The notes under the pieces: model-generated
Told to the model about the DNA's origin: nothing
Database searches by the model: none
What the model saw: the letters and a program-made list of their open reading frames with translations, nothing else
Part shown: positions 13,125-23,439 of the stretch, in pieces
Position numbering within the stretch: the stretch's first letter is position 1
Layout of the letters: every line of letters begins with the position of its first letter
Program-made: the position numbers and the translations under genes
Assembly: GCA_024734495.1 (NCBI GenBank)
Contig: JALMQS010000816.1
Location: 5,419,171 to 5,483,170 of the forward strand
Origin: Forficula auricularia
Lineage: Eukaryota > Arthropoda > Insecta > Dermaptera > Forficulidae
Direction: 5' to 3'
DNA length: 64,000 bases

Positions 13125-13345
13125 TTAAATTGAAGGAGACAATAAAAGAGTGTCTTCTGCTGGAATTATAAATTTTATTTATTTATAACGAGACTATAAT
13201 TTCGAGGGACTTTTCCTGTGAATCAATTGTAATAGACTGATGAAGAGGGCAAAGCCCTCGAAACTATAGTCTCGTTATAAATAAATATTATAATTCCAGC
13301 AGAACTTTTATTGTCCCCTTCAATATATAAAAATTCTGCTACTCT
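13125..13345. mobile_element. Foldback element with hammerhead-like motif (family H1)
   Basis: The left arm 13130-13205 and right arm 13255-13325 are complementary; both contain the GGAATTATAA / TTATAATTCC and AACGAGACTATA / TATAGTCTCGTT words. The outer right flank (TATATAAAAATTCTGCTACT) recurs inverted at 18777, so the unit is dispersed. The right arm carries a complete hammerhead-like motif. The left arm retains only the GAAA and cleavage-site half, on the minus strand. No protein is encoded, which fits a non-autonomous retroelement of the Penelope/retrozyme kind (inference). Confidence 0.7.
13227..13280 (+). ncRNA. Hammerhead-ribozyme-like motif H1
   Basis: The conserved core is CTGATGA (13237), a 6-bp helix II GAGGGC-AAA-GCCCTC, GAAA (13260), then CTATA and GTC (13269-13271), the expected cleavage triplet. 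The helix I strands are TTGTAATAGA (13227-13236) and TCGTTATAA (13272-13280). They pair as AG/CU-type next to the core, then a small internal loop, then six pairs, as in natural type I hammerheads. Helix III would be ACT/AGT with a 2-nt loop. ACTATAGT is self-complementary, so a dimeric form is also possible. One extra A sits between CTGATGA and helix II, which deviates from the textbook core. Confidence 0.72.
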
Positions 13346-13456
13346 CGGCTCAAAAATTTTCAATTTGATTATTAGATATTTGCTCTTGTGTATTTACTCT
13401 AAATTCGAAATTCAAGAAAATGTCGCAAATTAAAAAATTAATTATAGAAAAAGTTC

Positions 13457-13797
13457 TCTTATTTAGTAATAAGAATAGTAGGGAACTGGACAAAATTAAA
13501 AACACAGAGTTTTTATTAAATGGGCCAGACGTTTCGCCAATGGCCCATTTTATCACTCTTTGTCAAAAAACAAAACATCATTAGTCTTTCTTTAACATAT
13601 CCTTGGCTTAAATTAATCAACAATTTTGGAAGCGACTTTTAACAATTAAAAAAAAATTGTCGTTTTTATTTTAAGAGTGATAAAATGGGCCACTGAAGAA
13701 GTCAGAATAAACTGACGAAAGGTCTGGCCCATCTAATAAAAAAACTCTGTGTTTTTAATTTTGTTCAGTTCCCTACTACTCCTATTACTAATTTACT
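13457..13797. mobile_element. Foldback element with hammerhead-like motif (family H2)
   Basis: The arms 13457-13570 and 13680-13797 are complementary, with GGGAACTG near 13481 and CAGTTCCC near 13767, and CACAGAGTTTTTATTA against TAATAAAAAAACTCTGTG. The right arm has an intact-looking hammerhead core on the plus strand. The left arm has lost CTGAAGA and helix II but keeps GAAACGTC (minus strand, 13528-13535) between the same helix I strands. It lies 130 bp from the H1 element yet shares no arm sequence with it. Confidence 0.7.
13685..13732 (+). ncRNA. Hammerhead-ribozyme-like motif H2
   Basis: The helix I strands ATGGGCCA (13685-13692) and TGGCCCAT (13725-13732) pair perfectly over 8 bp. Between them are CTGAAGA (13693), an extra A, helix II GTCAG-AATAAA-CTGAC, then GAAA and GGTC (triplet GTC at 13722-13724). 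The other arm reads GAAACGTC, so the G after GAAA here is probably a mutation that would weaken the minimal helix III. Confidence 0.62.
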
Positions 13798-14059
13798 AAA
13801 TTCTTTAAGATTTTTAGTTAAAAGAAGCTTATAAAACAAGAAATATCAAATTAGTCAACTGTATTAGGCTTAGAAAGTGCTCAAAATTTTGGAAGCGTTT
13901 TTTGTAAAAATTGCATAATTGAGATGTGGCAGCGGTGTAGGACTCGAAACGTTATAAATATCGATTTACCTCTGCCTAAAATAAAGGTTTAAATAGGAGA
14001 TAACTTTTTTAATTTACCTTTCTTCATCATTGTACCCTTTAATTTAAATTAAATTAAAT

Positions 14060-14227
14060 GTTAGAAGAATCAAATGGAAATGAGCTGGATACATAGCACG
14101 ATTGAAAGATGAAAGGTGTACAAAATTAATAACAGAATGGCACCTATCGATAAGAAGAGGAAACGTGGAAGGCAACTGACAAGAAGGGCAGACTTAGCGA
14201 GCGTGGCTGGAAGAGAGTCCAGTCCAG
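14060..14227 (+). pseudogene. RTE-like LINE C-terminal fragment
   Basis: In one frame the plus strand reads RIKWKWAGYIARLKDERCTK LITEWH, with small frame changes after it (RKRGRQLTR, RAWLEESS). The pattern KW.WAGH.AR..D.RWT...L.W.P..R.RGRP..RW is the usual C-terminal end of RTE-type ORF2 proteins. Only about 55 codons remain. The palindrome at 14245 follows directly. Confidence 0.65.
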
Positions 14228-14244
14228 TGCTGCCGTTACAGTAC

Positions 14245-14628
14245 AAAAATAATTTTTAAGAAAAAATAAAACTGACTTCAAAAATTAAATGCAACAAAAA
14301 ATACACGAAAAGGTATAAAATAATTATTATCTTATTTAGTTACAACTAAACTACGATATATTAACATGAAATTACTTTTTAAGTCGGTGCCAAACAAACT
14401 ATACCTATAAGCGAGCGTACCAACCAAACATACTAAGTAAGATCCGTCGAGTGCGATTCATAAAAGGTATCTGTTTGGCACCGACTTAAAAAAGTAATTT
14501 CATGTTAATATATCGTAGTTTAGTTGTAACTAAATAAGATAATAATTATTTTATACCTTTTAGTGTATTTTATTTGTTGCATTTAATTTTTTGAAGTCGG
14601 TTTTATTTTTTTCTTAAAAATTATTTTT
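14245..14628. repeat. 384-bp palindromic element
   Basis: The arms are complementary around 14436: CTGACTTCAAAAATTAAATG at left against CATTTAATTTTTTGAAGTCG at right, and AAGTCGGTGCCAAACA at 14380 against TGTTTGGCACCGACTT at 14473. The spacer is about 50 bp. No hammerhead motif is present. Sequences with GAAGTCGGTTTTATTTT are common repeat ends in insect genomes (recollection, not checked). Confidence 0.75.
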
Positions 14629-15363
14629 ATTTTTCTCTTTTTAGTGATGTTATTAATAGTGATCATATCATCAGAACCCGACCAAATTAATATGGCACCA
14701 TCCCCAAGATACCCCCTTTCCAATAAAAAAAGAATCATCGAAATCGGTTTATAAACAAAGAAGTTAGTCCTAAACAAACCTAACAAAAAAGGTCTAATAC
14801 CTATAAAAAAAATGGGACCAATCGGAAGGTAGACTGGACACAATGCAAATTGCAAAACGTTTAACAAGTAAAATTTTGAGAGAGAAGAGTACATTCAGAA
14901 AGTTTCATCAACAACCAGAAGTTAAAGTACGTTCAGAAAATACTTTCAATCTTTTTCTTAAATATAAACAAAATGTTATTATTTAAAATAAAATTAAAAA
15001 CAAAAATAATAATAATAATAATAAAAACAAATTTAAAATGAAAACAAAAAACAAAATACAAACACAAAATATGTAATCGAATTTAGGAGCCGATTTATAA
15101 TTTATTAATTTTAGCCAAATTAGAATCAATGATTATATCTTTGTCAAAGTCCAAATGATTATTGAGAATACTGAATTTATTCAGAAGGGCCAATTTAATC
15201 TCAGTTGATTCTAGAAAGAAGAAGTCTGGGACCACTTGTTTCAAAATGAATTGGGGTAGGATTAGTTCTCCTCATAAGTTATTTATAATGTTTCACCTAG
15301 AACCGACACTAAATCCTTAAAAATTATTAATTTAGATAAAGTAATGAAAATTTGAAAAATTTA
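14629..15363. other. Unassigned, with a trinucleotide run
   Basis: 14700-14830 contains words such as AAAAAAAGAATCATCGAAAT CGGTT that I associate with dispersed insect repeats. An (AAT)n run lies at 15008-15028. No coding signal was found; the 103-codon minus frame 14583-14894 overlaps the palindrome arm and is probably spurious. Confidence 0.35.
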
Positions 15364-15610
15364 AGAAACTTTTAAAATTTAAAAATATTAAATTTCTAGG
15401 TAGGTTTCACAAAAAAATAAAAGATCAAGATGCTTGTTTAGCATGGCTCTATATATTTCAGGGTATGAGCCCATCTTCAGAAAACTGTGAAGTTCTGAAG
15501 ATGGGGTCATACCCCGAAATATGTAGAATCATGTTAAACAAGCATCTTATCTTTTATTTTTTTGTGAAACCTACCTAGAATTTTATATTTTAAAATTTTC
15601 TTTACTTTCT
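15364..15610. mobile_element. Foldback element with decayed hammerhead-like motifs (family H6)
   Basis: The arms pair around 15487 (CTAGGTAGGTTTCAC against GTGAAACCTACCTAG; GATGCTTGTTTA against TAAACAAGCATC). Both arms carry a CTGAAGA...GAAAT motif, pointing outward from the dyad. The spacer at the centre is only about 12 bp. Confidence 0.65.
15488..15530 (+). ncRNA. Decayed hammerhead-like motif H6
   Basis: CTGAAGA (15495), T, helix II GGGGT-CAT-ACCCC, GAAA, then TATGTA. The related family at 26308 has GAAACATGTA, so the C after GAAA is mutated to T here. Helix I pairing is weak. The opposite arm has a similar copy on the minus strand (about 15451-15480). I infer it is inactive. Confidence 0.4.
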
Positions 15611-15904
15611 TTAAATATGTTTAGCCAAGAATCGCCATTCGCCATTCTTCATTAACAAAAATAATTTAGATTCTAGTAAGTACATTCCATAAAATATCTC
15701 AAAGGTAGTACATTTATGATACATTACTGTCTTAAAAAATACAAGCTTCAAAATATCAATAAAATGTATGTATAAAGGGTATTTATAAAGTTTTAAGAGG
15801 TTATTTAGTTTATATGGAAGTTAATTTAGAAAATCTAGCTGGGTTCGCTGCAAATAATTGTGCGACTATGATGGGACAATTAAAGCATCATCAAAGCTCA
15901 AAGT

Positions 15905-16150
15905 ATTATTTCTAGTAGAATATTTTATAAACAGGACAACAATAGGAAATTATAATTTCATCAAAGAAACTCGAAAAAAATTTCTTTCGTACCCTTAAAT
16001 TTTAGGTGAAAATCAGTTTTTCAATTGTTTTAGAAAACACAAAATTTGAATTTCGAAGGGATTATAGTTATTTCTAGTAGAGTATTTTCTAAACATATAC
16101 CAAATTATAATTTCATCAAAGAAACTCGAAAAAAGTTTTTTTTTGTACCC
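15905..16150 (+). repeat. Direct repeat, two units about 165 bp apart
   Basis: TTATTTCTAGTAGA followed by ATTATAATTTCATCAAAGAA ACTCGAAAAAA occurs at about 15906-15985 and again at 16068-16135, each followed by GTACCC. The unit function is unknown. Confidence 0.55.
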
Positions 16151-16374
16151 TAAAAGAACATCCACATATAATTGTTGTAGGTTGCACATCCCATTCTTTT
16201 ATTCTATGTTTTTCTTATGGGTGTCAAAAACTACCAAAGGGTGTTGAAGTTTTGATGAGAGGCATTTATTCTCACTTTACCCATAGTTTAGTTTTAAGAT
16301 TTTTTAACCCAGTAGAGTAGATTTTACTAAAATGAATAGTACGTGTGAATAAAAACTCGCGGCAGCACTGCTCC

Positions 16375-16450
16375 AGTCTCTTCCAGATAAATAATGGCCT
16401 GGAAAAAACTGGGGGAGGCCTACGCTCTTAGGGCCTGGCTCAATCTTAAT
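16375..16450 (+). pseudogene. Possible RTE-like LINE tail fragment
   Basis: The frame MAWKKLGEAYALRAWLNLN resembles the last residues of RTE-type ORF2 (pattern W..LGEAY...W). It is about 20 codons without other support, so the call is weak. Confidence 0.3.
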
Positions 16451-17184
16451 ATTAAATATAATGTAAAATTTTTAATTTAATATGTAAATTTGTATATTAT
16501 AAATCAAATATTGTATTTGGGTTTTACAAGAGCCAAATAAGGCAATAAATAATATAAAAACATATTGAATGCAAAAACACTTATCTCTGATGAGCACTGA
16601 ATGGAAGACGAACCTCGTTTTTATTCGTTTATAAAAGCCTCTAGGGCTTCGTGGCTCACACTCTGGAAGTATCTAATCTAATCTATTAAGTTAATTACTT
16701 ATAATTTTACTCAGATTACTTTTTGCCTCATCAAGCCTGGCGCCCCTGGCCCGTATTGCCCGCCACTTCATTTTGTATTAAAGTTTTTCTTAAAAAAAAA
16801 CACATTAAATTAATTATAGATTATTATAATTAACATCAATTATTATAAATTCTTATAATTAAAAATAAATACACAAAGCTAGATCTCTCTTTTTTAAGCG
16901 ATTGTAAATATTAAGTACCTAAAGTGTTCCCCTCGTTTATTTTCTTAATGCATACTTCCTAATTTTAGCTAAGCCGTTGTTTACAAACTGTAGAGATATA
17001 ATACATTTAAATGTAAACAAATTAAATATCAATACTTTTGACTTAACTGATCCTTACCGTACTGGAAATCTTTTCATGATCAGGTAAATAACTATTATTA
17101 TTTTATTGACCATTTTAACTGTTCCTTTTTAAAATCTTTATGTGACTTAAAACGGTTGTTGAAGTTATTTTGCTTTCATTAGAG
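16451..17184. other. AT-rich DNA without recognised features
   Basis: No frame, repeat or transposon end was recognised. A short GC-richer patch at 16730-16770 includes CCTGGCGCCCCTGGCCC. Confidence 0.35.
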
Positions 17185-18326
17185 CAGGGCTGTCCAACCT
17201 GTGGCCCGCGGGTTACATGCGGCCCACCACTGGAATGAGTGTGGCCCAACATAAGATCATAAACTTTAAAACATTGAGATTTATAATGTAGAGATATATT
17301 TATTCCTTTTTTCGAAATATGAATGTACATTTGTACAATACGTGAAGCTTTTTTCAAGAATAAAATTCACTAAAAGCAAAATTATAAGCTCAACTATATA
17401 AGATAAAAAAATAATGAAGTTTCGAATATTTAAAAATTCTTCTTCTCATATTTTCATTTTCTAAAATATTTATTATTTCAGTAATTTATATGCTACGACA
17501 CTAACCAAGTCTATAGTTATATCATTCTAGTACAAGGAGACAAGGAATTGGGATTTTCTAGAACAATCACAATTAATTGATAATTTCTCTCATGGACTAA
17601 AACTTGTCAGGACTTGTCTTTTAGATCTTTGCACGTTCTTACATGTCAATAGATAATGGATAGTCAGGGATTATTATATCCGTGACCCTTTTAAAAAATA
17701 AATTATCATTCCTCATATCCTTCTTTAATCCCATTCGATTTAAACCAGGGCTGACCAACCCGTGGCCAAATATAAAGTCATAAAATTCCTTAAAACATTG
17801 AGATTTATATGTAGATACTGGAAAACACAACAATTTGCCTCGATAATTTTTTTCTCTAAAATAAGAAATCTTAAAATCTACTGTGAATTTTTCGAAAAAT
17901 AAAAGTGCTGATTTTAAATTTTGAATCTGGAACTATATTTCAAGATTTCCGAAAAAATAATCATCATTTTGGTCTATTTTCGATTCCATTTTCATTAGAA
18001 ATAAATTTCTAATTGGAAACTTTCTTATTGATATGTTCTAGAACAACAATTAGATACCGATCTGAAAGAAAAATTGGATATTATGTCTTTTATTATTAAT
18101 TATCTAGCCAGGAAAAAATGTAAACAAATACTAATATTATAATATCACTTTTTTGTAAGTATGTAGGTTTGTATTTACATGTACTAGAAGCTATTTTCAA
18201 GTATAAAATTTACGAAAATTAAAATTAGAAGCTCACTATGAACTAAAATAATAATAAACTTCTTATTTCTACATTACCTATTAACTATATTTTTGAATAG
18301 CTATATATCAATAGAATTATAATAAA

Positions 18327-18752
18327 CTAGCTGCGCGGCCCGCCTTCGGCGGCCCTCTTGCTATCCAGGGAGCACGCCCCCTGGAGCCCCAACCCACGAA
18401 CCCCACTCCCAACCACACCCACCCGAGAAACCCCAGAAATCACACCCTCTACAACATTGCTCATAATAAAATTTGCCGTAGGGTTAATAGTTTCAAAATA
18501 TCAAAACGTTATATAGCTAAAAACGTAAGTTTTAAGACATCTGATGTAAATATGAAATTTCATAATAATCCCTTCAGCCGTTTTTACGTGAATCGTGAGC
18601 AACTTTTCGGAAACGACTGAAACAGACAGACAGACAGACAGGAATTTTGTTGAGGGTGTTTTCGTTCATAACTTTGCTTGAAACGTGTGAAACCAAAATT
18701 TGGCGTGATTTGGAGCAATGTACAGACAAAACCTTAATTTTATATATATAGA
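18327..18752 (-). mobile_element. Helitron-like element, non-autonomous
   Basis: On the minus strand it starts TCTATATATATAAAATTAAG (18752) and ends with a GC hairpin (GCCGCCGAAGGCGGGC) just before CTAG (18327-18330). It sits between host A and T. TC at the 5' end, a 3' hairpin, CTRR and insertion into AT are Helitron features. A (GACA)n run is at 18626-18645. It shares its 5' 300 bp with the copy at 59346-60433. No Rep/helicase is encoded. Confidence 0.75.
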
Positions 18753-18772
18753 TTGAAAGTTTTTGTGCCGAG

Positions 18773-18900
18773 GGTAGCAGAATTTTTATATATTGAAGGA
18801 GACAATAAAAGAGTGTGTCTTCTGCTGGAATTATAAATTTTATTTATTTATAACGTCATAAGACACACTCTTTTATTGTCTCCTTCAAGAATTATAATAT
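18773..18900. repeat. Partial H1-family copy, rearranged
   Basis: GTAGCAGAATTTTTATATAT then GGAGACAATAAAAGAGTG matches the H1 element flank and arm (inverted relative to 13325-13345). At 18855-18890 part of the arm returns inverted (CACACTCTTTTATTGTCTCC). The hammerhead core itself is missing. Confidence 0.6.
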
Positions 18901-18955
18901 TTTATTCGCGGCCCGAGACAACTTTTATTCTTCAAATGTGGCCCATGTAAGCCAA

Positions 18956-19559
18956 GAGGTTATTTTTGAGCTTTTCTTCTTATTTATTATTATTTTTCTA
19001 TCTTAAAAATACATTTTTATGTTTACAGATGGCATTAAAGGCTTTACGAACCATTTTCGCCTCCTTAACATGAACCCCGCGAAAATTTACAAACAATTTA
19101 ATCATATGCTTCTTTTCTCCATATACACTTATTTTGCCTTGCTCCAATGACGGAATGGAATAAAAATATCACTCTTGGTATTCAATTTATAGAGACCCAG
19201 AGAAAGGATGTGAAATCAGTTTATCATCACTTCAAAACTATAGCATTAAATAATTCTTAAAATTTGAAAATTTTAATAAAAAGAAATTAAATTGGTTGAA
19301 TTTGAAATTTCAGCAGAAGAGTTGTCTAAATATTTGTCAGTTAGAAGAGAAATGTTTTCAACTCGTCTGTAAAAATTGAGGTTAAATTATCCATAGGTTC
19401 GCTTCACCCTTTCCTGGTTCCATGCATTGGCTTATTGAAAAAGCGGATAAAAGTAGTTTATCAATGTTTAAGTTTAATTTCTAACTTATTAGTTGTTTTT
19501 AAGTCACCCATATAATATACTACACTTGTAAAATTGCTTATAATATAGAACTAAAAAAT
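18956..19559. other. AT-rich DNA without recognised features
   Basis: Nothing assignable was seen between the hAT remnant and the next hAT-like end. Confidence 0.35.
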
Positions 19560-19657
19560 AATTTTAAAAATAACCCCACACACTGGGATTCCCTAGGGCA
19601 CCTAGGAATGTCATTCGACACACTGGGATACCTGGGTACATCATTTGAGAACTACTG
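19560..19657 (-). mobile_element. hAT-like terminal fragment
   Basis: Read on the minus strand it begins CAGTAGTTCTCAAATGATG at 19657, a hAT-type end, and continues through ATCCCAGTGTGT repeats. No partner end was found. Confidence 0.45.
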
Positions 19658-20074
19658 AAATGTGTGGAAAACGAAATTCAAATAACCTGCAATGGATCAT
19701 TCATAGACTTTATCAATAGTCATTTTAAATTATTAATATTTTTATTCTTTTATTATTAATCGAATTTCACTGGCTATTTGAAGTCAATGTTGACTTAAAA
19801 TAAAAAATAGGCATCGATTCTCACCTGATATACCTATATATACCTACTTGTGGAATAACCATTCAACATTGCATTTTTGACGTTTCGATTATCATTGGTA
19901 ACCATTGCTGAGGACATGATGGAATCAATTTTAAATCAAAATCAACGATCGATTCGCATCTAATACTGGAAGAATAACCTAATTACATTCCATTTTTTAT
20001 GTTTTAGCCATTAATGGTAACCACTACTGAAAATCTACTACAGCGAAACTAAGCCAAATTGATTTTTAAATTTT

Positions 20075-20170
20075 AATCGCTCTTTAAATATTTTTCAGCC
20101 TCTAAAATTTTGGCGTCCCTAAAATTTTACCGCCCTAGGCCCGGGTCTCACAAGCGTGAATCCATCACTG
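20075..20170 (-). mobile_element. hAT-like terminal fragment
   Basis: On the minus strand from 20170: CAGTGATGGATTCACGCTTG, then CCGGGCCTAGGGCGG. The start resembles hAT ends. There is no partner end and no TSD. Confidence 0.35.
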
Positions 20171-20249
20171 TAAATAATATGTATAATTATGTACACATCA
20201 ATACCATAACTAGCCTTTTATGCGTCCAATGAGAGCTTCTATAACTGCG

Positions 20250-20349
20250 CCTTGAAAAAAAGTTATTATTATGCACGACCCAAAACTTGGTCCTGGTCTG
20301 GACATTTCTGCACCCCTAAAGTCCTGGCACTGCCCTAGTTACGGCACTG
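20250..20349 (-). mobile_element. hAT-like terminal fragment
   Basis: On the minus strand from 20349: CAGTGCCGTAACTAGGGCAG, a start common among hAT elements, then GGACTTTAGGGGTGCAG. Only this end is recognisable. Confidence 0.45.
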
Positions 20350-21038
20350 GTACACAAAATTGAATTACTTACAAAGTTAAGTCAAAATAAATTATTTTTA
20401 TAAGTCAAATATATGATTGACAAATCATGATTTGAAAATAAAACAATCATTTAAATCTAGTCATTTATCTCTTCTTGTATTTGTACTAAATCTAAAAGAA
20501 CAGAGATGGAATGTAAATTACGGGCTGAAGATTTTTACTCTGCTGTCGGCCTGAACATTTCTTCGGTTGTCAGACGTGAAGCACTAGAGCTGTTTCGCTG
20601 ACTAATAGAAGGCGAGGGCGTGCGAACTGTACAGGAACATGAACATGGTATGCCCTTCGAAACGGACAGTTGATCTGAGAACAACCAGCTGATGTCAAAC
20701 AAGTACACGACAGCATCATGTTGTTTTCAATTTCGAATAAATGACAGCGGCCTAAAATCAAAAAAAACAATATTGAATCATGTGTGCTGGTGGATTTTTA
20801 CTGAACCGGTCCCAACTCAAGATCATCTTGCACACGTTTAGTTCATCTTTCACTCTTAATTGATTTTATAAATTATTTTTTTTTATTTTAAAAATATATT
20901 TAAAAAACTGAAATCACGCTTTTATTTCAAAATCCTCTGTAGGAAATTGAATTTTTCTTCAGAATATCCAACATTTTTCATACTTAGTGTCATTTATTAT
21001 ATATATAAAAGAGCAGTTCTAACTTTAAATGTTATTAA
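20350..21038. other. Unassigned region
   Basis: 20510-20760 is less AT-rich and has a 66-codon minus frame (20570-20770) without a domain I know. The remainder is AT-rich. Confidence 0.25.
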
Positions 21039-21422
21039 ACTCAGAGCAAAGAAATGGAATCTCTTTTCATTAATTTAATAATACTTTCTGTTTATTTGTA
21101 ATTTATTAGAAATTTAACTATTTTTTCTAAAAACTTTCATTTTTCAGCATTTAAAATAAATGTAAAATAAAAACAGGGAGATTGGGAGTGATCTTAGAAC
21201 TTAGGCGAGGAAATTGTCCCCTGAAACTGGGAGGAGAGGAAGCTCGACCGCCATCTTGTGTCTACCTAAACATTTCCTAACATAACGTTATCAAATGAGA
21301 AATATCTGTTAAACAAAGAGCTAATAGTCTCATATAAGAACGGTTTTCTTAAAAAAAAATATATATAAAATTACATGTAACAGCTCGCAATGGAGGTGAT
21401 TCCATTTCTTTGCTAGTGAGTA
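21039..21422. mobile_element. Non-autonomous TIR element next to the mariner
   Basis: The ends ACTCAGAGCAAAGAAATGG (21039) and CCATTTCTTTGCTAGTGAGT (21402-21421) are imperfect inverted repeats of about 22 bp. The 380-bp interior has no frame. The mariner begins two bases after it, at a TA. Confidence 0.6.
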
Positions 21423-21627
21423 TACGAGGTTTGTTCAAAAGAAAAGGAGAATTTTGAATTTTCGCGGGCTGTGTACATTCGATTATCAAATTTTTTTTGT
21501 TATGTTGGTACACATGTGTTAGTCATATGTTGGCATTATCAGCCCATTTGGATTAGTAGTTTGTTGTTGACAACTGAAAAGGTTAGTCACGTTTGTGTGT
21601 GTTCTTCGATTTTTGACTTTTGAAAAA

Positions 21628-21769
21628 ATGGATCAAAGAATATGTATTAAATTTTGCGTTAAAAATGGAATAAAGTGATCCATGGCACTTGAAATGTTGA
21701 CTGTGGCATTCGGCGAGTCCACTTTGTCTAAAAAAGTGTTTATAAGTGTAAAATGGTAACAGCGCATTT
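21628..21769 (+). pseudogene. mariner transposase N-terminal fragment
   Basis: ATG at 21628 begins MDQRICIKFCVKNGIK, a stop, then SMALEMLTVAFGESTLSKK. This is the N-terminal helix-turn-helix region that binds the TIR. A frameshift is needed to continue with SVYK. Homology stops near 21769, where the foreign segment begins. The start is 203 bp from the left TIR, normal for mariner. Confidence 0.8.
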
Positions 21770-23439
21770 TAGCACATTGTTGAACAAAGAATCAAATTTA
21801 GAAGTATGTTTTTTTTATGCATAGTAGAGTTAATAAATCTTAAATCTTAACTTTTTCATAATTTATTAATTTAATACCTTAAAAATAGGAAAGAGATTAA
21901 CCAGACAAGCCAAATATAGAATAAATTTCGTAAAAATTAGTTTATTTTTCATATTTAAAGAGAAGTCGCCCAAAGCCGGGATTATCTAAAAGTCATTCGT
22001 GGTATATGAGCTTTAAGGCCCAGTTCTGAATACAGTCAGGGGAGTGAGACTAGACAGGGTTCAAACACCCTCATATAACAGAATAGAACATTATGATTGG
22101 CGATGTACCTTAGAAGGGTAAAAAACGGAGAATCGTATGAAAACGTGGTCTCCACCCGCCGAGGAGACACGAATGGAAATGCATAAAAGGACCCACACGA
22201 AGAAATAGACTATCTATCTATCTATCTATCTATCTATATATCTTATATTACTCTATCTATCTTATATTATATCTATTTATCTTGCTCTCTTACTTACTCT
22301 TCTCTATTATTCCCTCTATACTCTATTATACTATCACGCTCTTATCATTGAAATTATCGCTCTGCATCTCTACACCTCATTTACATCGCTATTTTTCCAA
22401 TATTCACGGCGCCTACATCATCTCGATATCACGAGTGTATTTCTTCTTCCTGGAGCCGTTTTTGCGGGCATTTGCATTCATCCACTTGCTAGCCCCTCCA
22501 TTGGCACTGTATCATTAACACGATAGCTAATTGAACACCACGGGCAAGAATATCTGTCCGGCACTCGTGAAGACACCACGGAAGCTTACCAAAAAGGCGA
22601 GACTCCTGAACATTACGAACGCTTCGACGTGGCAGTCTACGGAACCTGAGCGAGAGGTGGCCAAGGCACAGCTATCGCTATTTGAAGTATTTGAACCGGT
22701 CAGCGCCTTCGAGAGCAAACGTAACTAATCATAATTTCTTTGAACGATCTCCGTTCACCCATTAAAGCCATCAAATTATCTCGAATTCTTTCTGACTGCT
22801 TAAATTCACGAAGGACCTTATACTAAATCATATATTGTAAATTATATTTTTGGTTATCATTTACTGTTAAGAAAATTCCCCCATTCTCCTTTGCAGCTAG
22901 AACTTATTCAATTATTTTTATTTTTGCCTCATTTAAAATTATATTTTTTTATTATTTTTTTTGCAAATTCATTGCATAAGATTAACTTCAATAACGTAGA
23001 ATTTGAAACATAAAAGCAAATTCAGTAGTTTATCAAGATAGTACAACGAGATACACTGAGTTACACACCACCACCACGTCTAAAAAAGTGTTAGTATTCT
23101 CACTCAGCCTATATTCCCCAGCAAGTACCCTTCAAGAGCCCATTTCCATACCCCTCCAACCACCAACCCTCCCTAACCCCATTGCATGGTGGAGGTTTCG
23201 CGGGGATTGCATACCACCCCAACCACCTACCCTCCCTGACCCCGATTGAACCCCTGGACCCCACCCCGTGTCCTCCACACCCCGCCCCACACTACCATAC
23301 GACCCCGTGCCCATCCCCGCACCCCCACCCGGCGACTCTGGATCGTCAGTCTCGAACAACCCGCCCCTCCCGTTCCTACCCCAATCCGGCGCCACCTACC
23401 CTCCCCTATAACCCACTTTGCGGTGGTGCAAGCACTGCA
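21770..23439. other. Insertion inside the mariner: microsatellite, GC-rich block, C-rich block
   Basis: Contents: AT-rich DNA to 22130; a (CTAT)n microsatellite at 22208-22240 with decayed copies to 22280; a GC-richer block at 22440-22735 open in two plus frames (65 codons from 22531, and another ending EHYERFDVAVYGT), neither recognised; and a C-rich block at 23100-23435 resembling the C-rich part of the Helitron at 59370-59790. The words GTCTAAAAAAGTGTT occur both in the mariner (21726-21740) and inside the insert (23078-23092). Confidence 0.55.

Larger units (their letters stand above)
17185..18955. mobile_element. Decayed hAT-like element with nested insertions
   Basis: CAGGGCTGTCCAACCTGTGG followed by CCCGCGGG at 17185 is a hAT-type terminus. 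A second, diverged left end (CAGGGCTGACCAACCCGTGG) is at 17746, and both are followed by AAAACATTGAGATTTATA. A right-end-like sequence with GCGGCCCGAGACAAC and GTGGCCCATGTAAGCC is at 18906-18950 but lacks the final CAGCCCTG complement. The Helitron-like element and an H1-type fragment lie inside. Two old copies partly overlaid is the simplest reading. Confidence 0.5.

Noticed and set aside
13925..13965. ACTCGAAACGTT as a further hammerhead-like motif
   Set aside because: GAAAC is present, but no CTGANGA and no helix I partner lie upstream.
20520..20560. CTGAAGATTTTTACTCTGCTG as a hammerhead core
   Set aside because: No helix II and no GAAAC follow.
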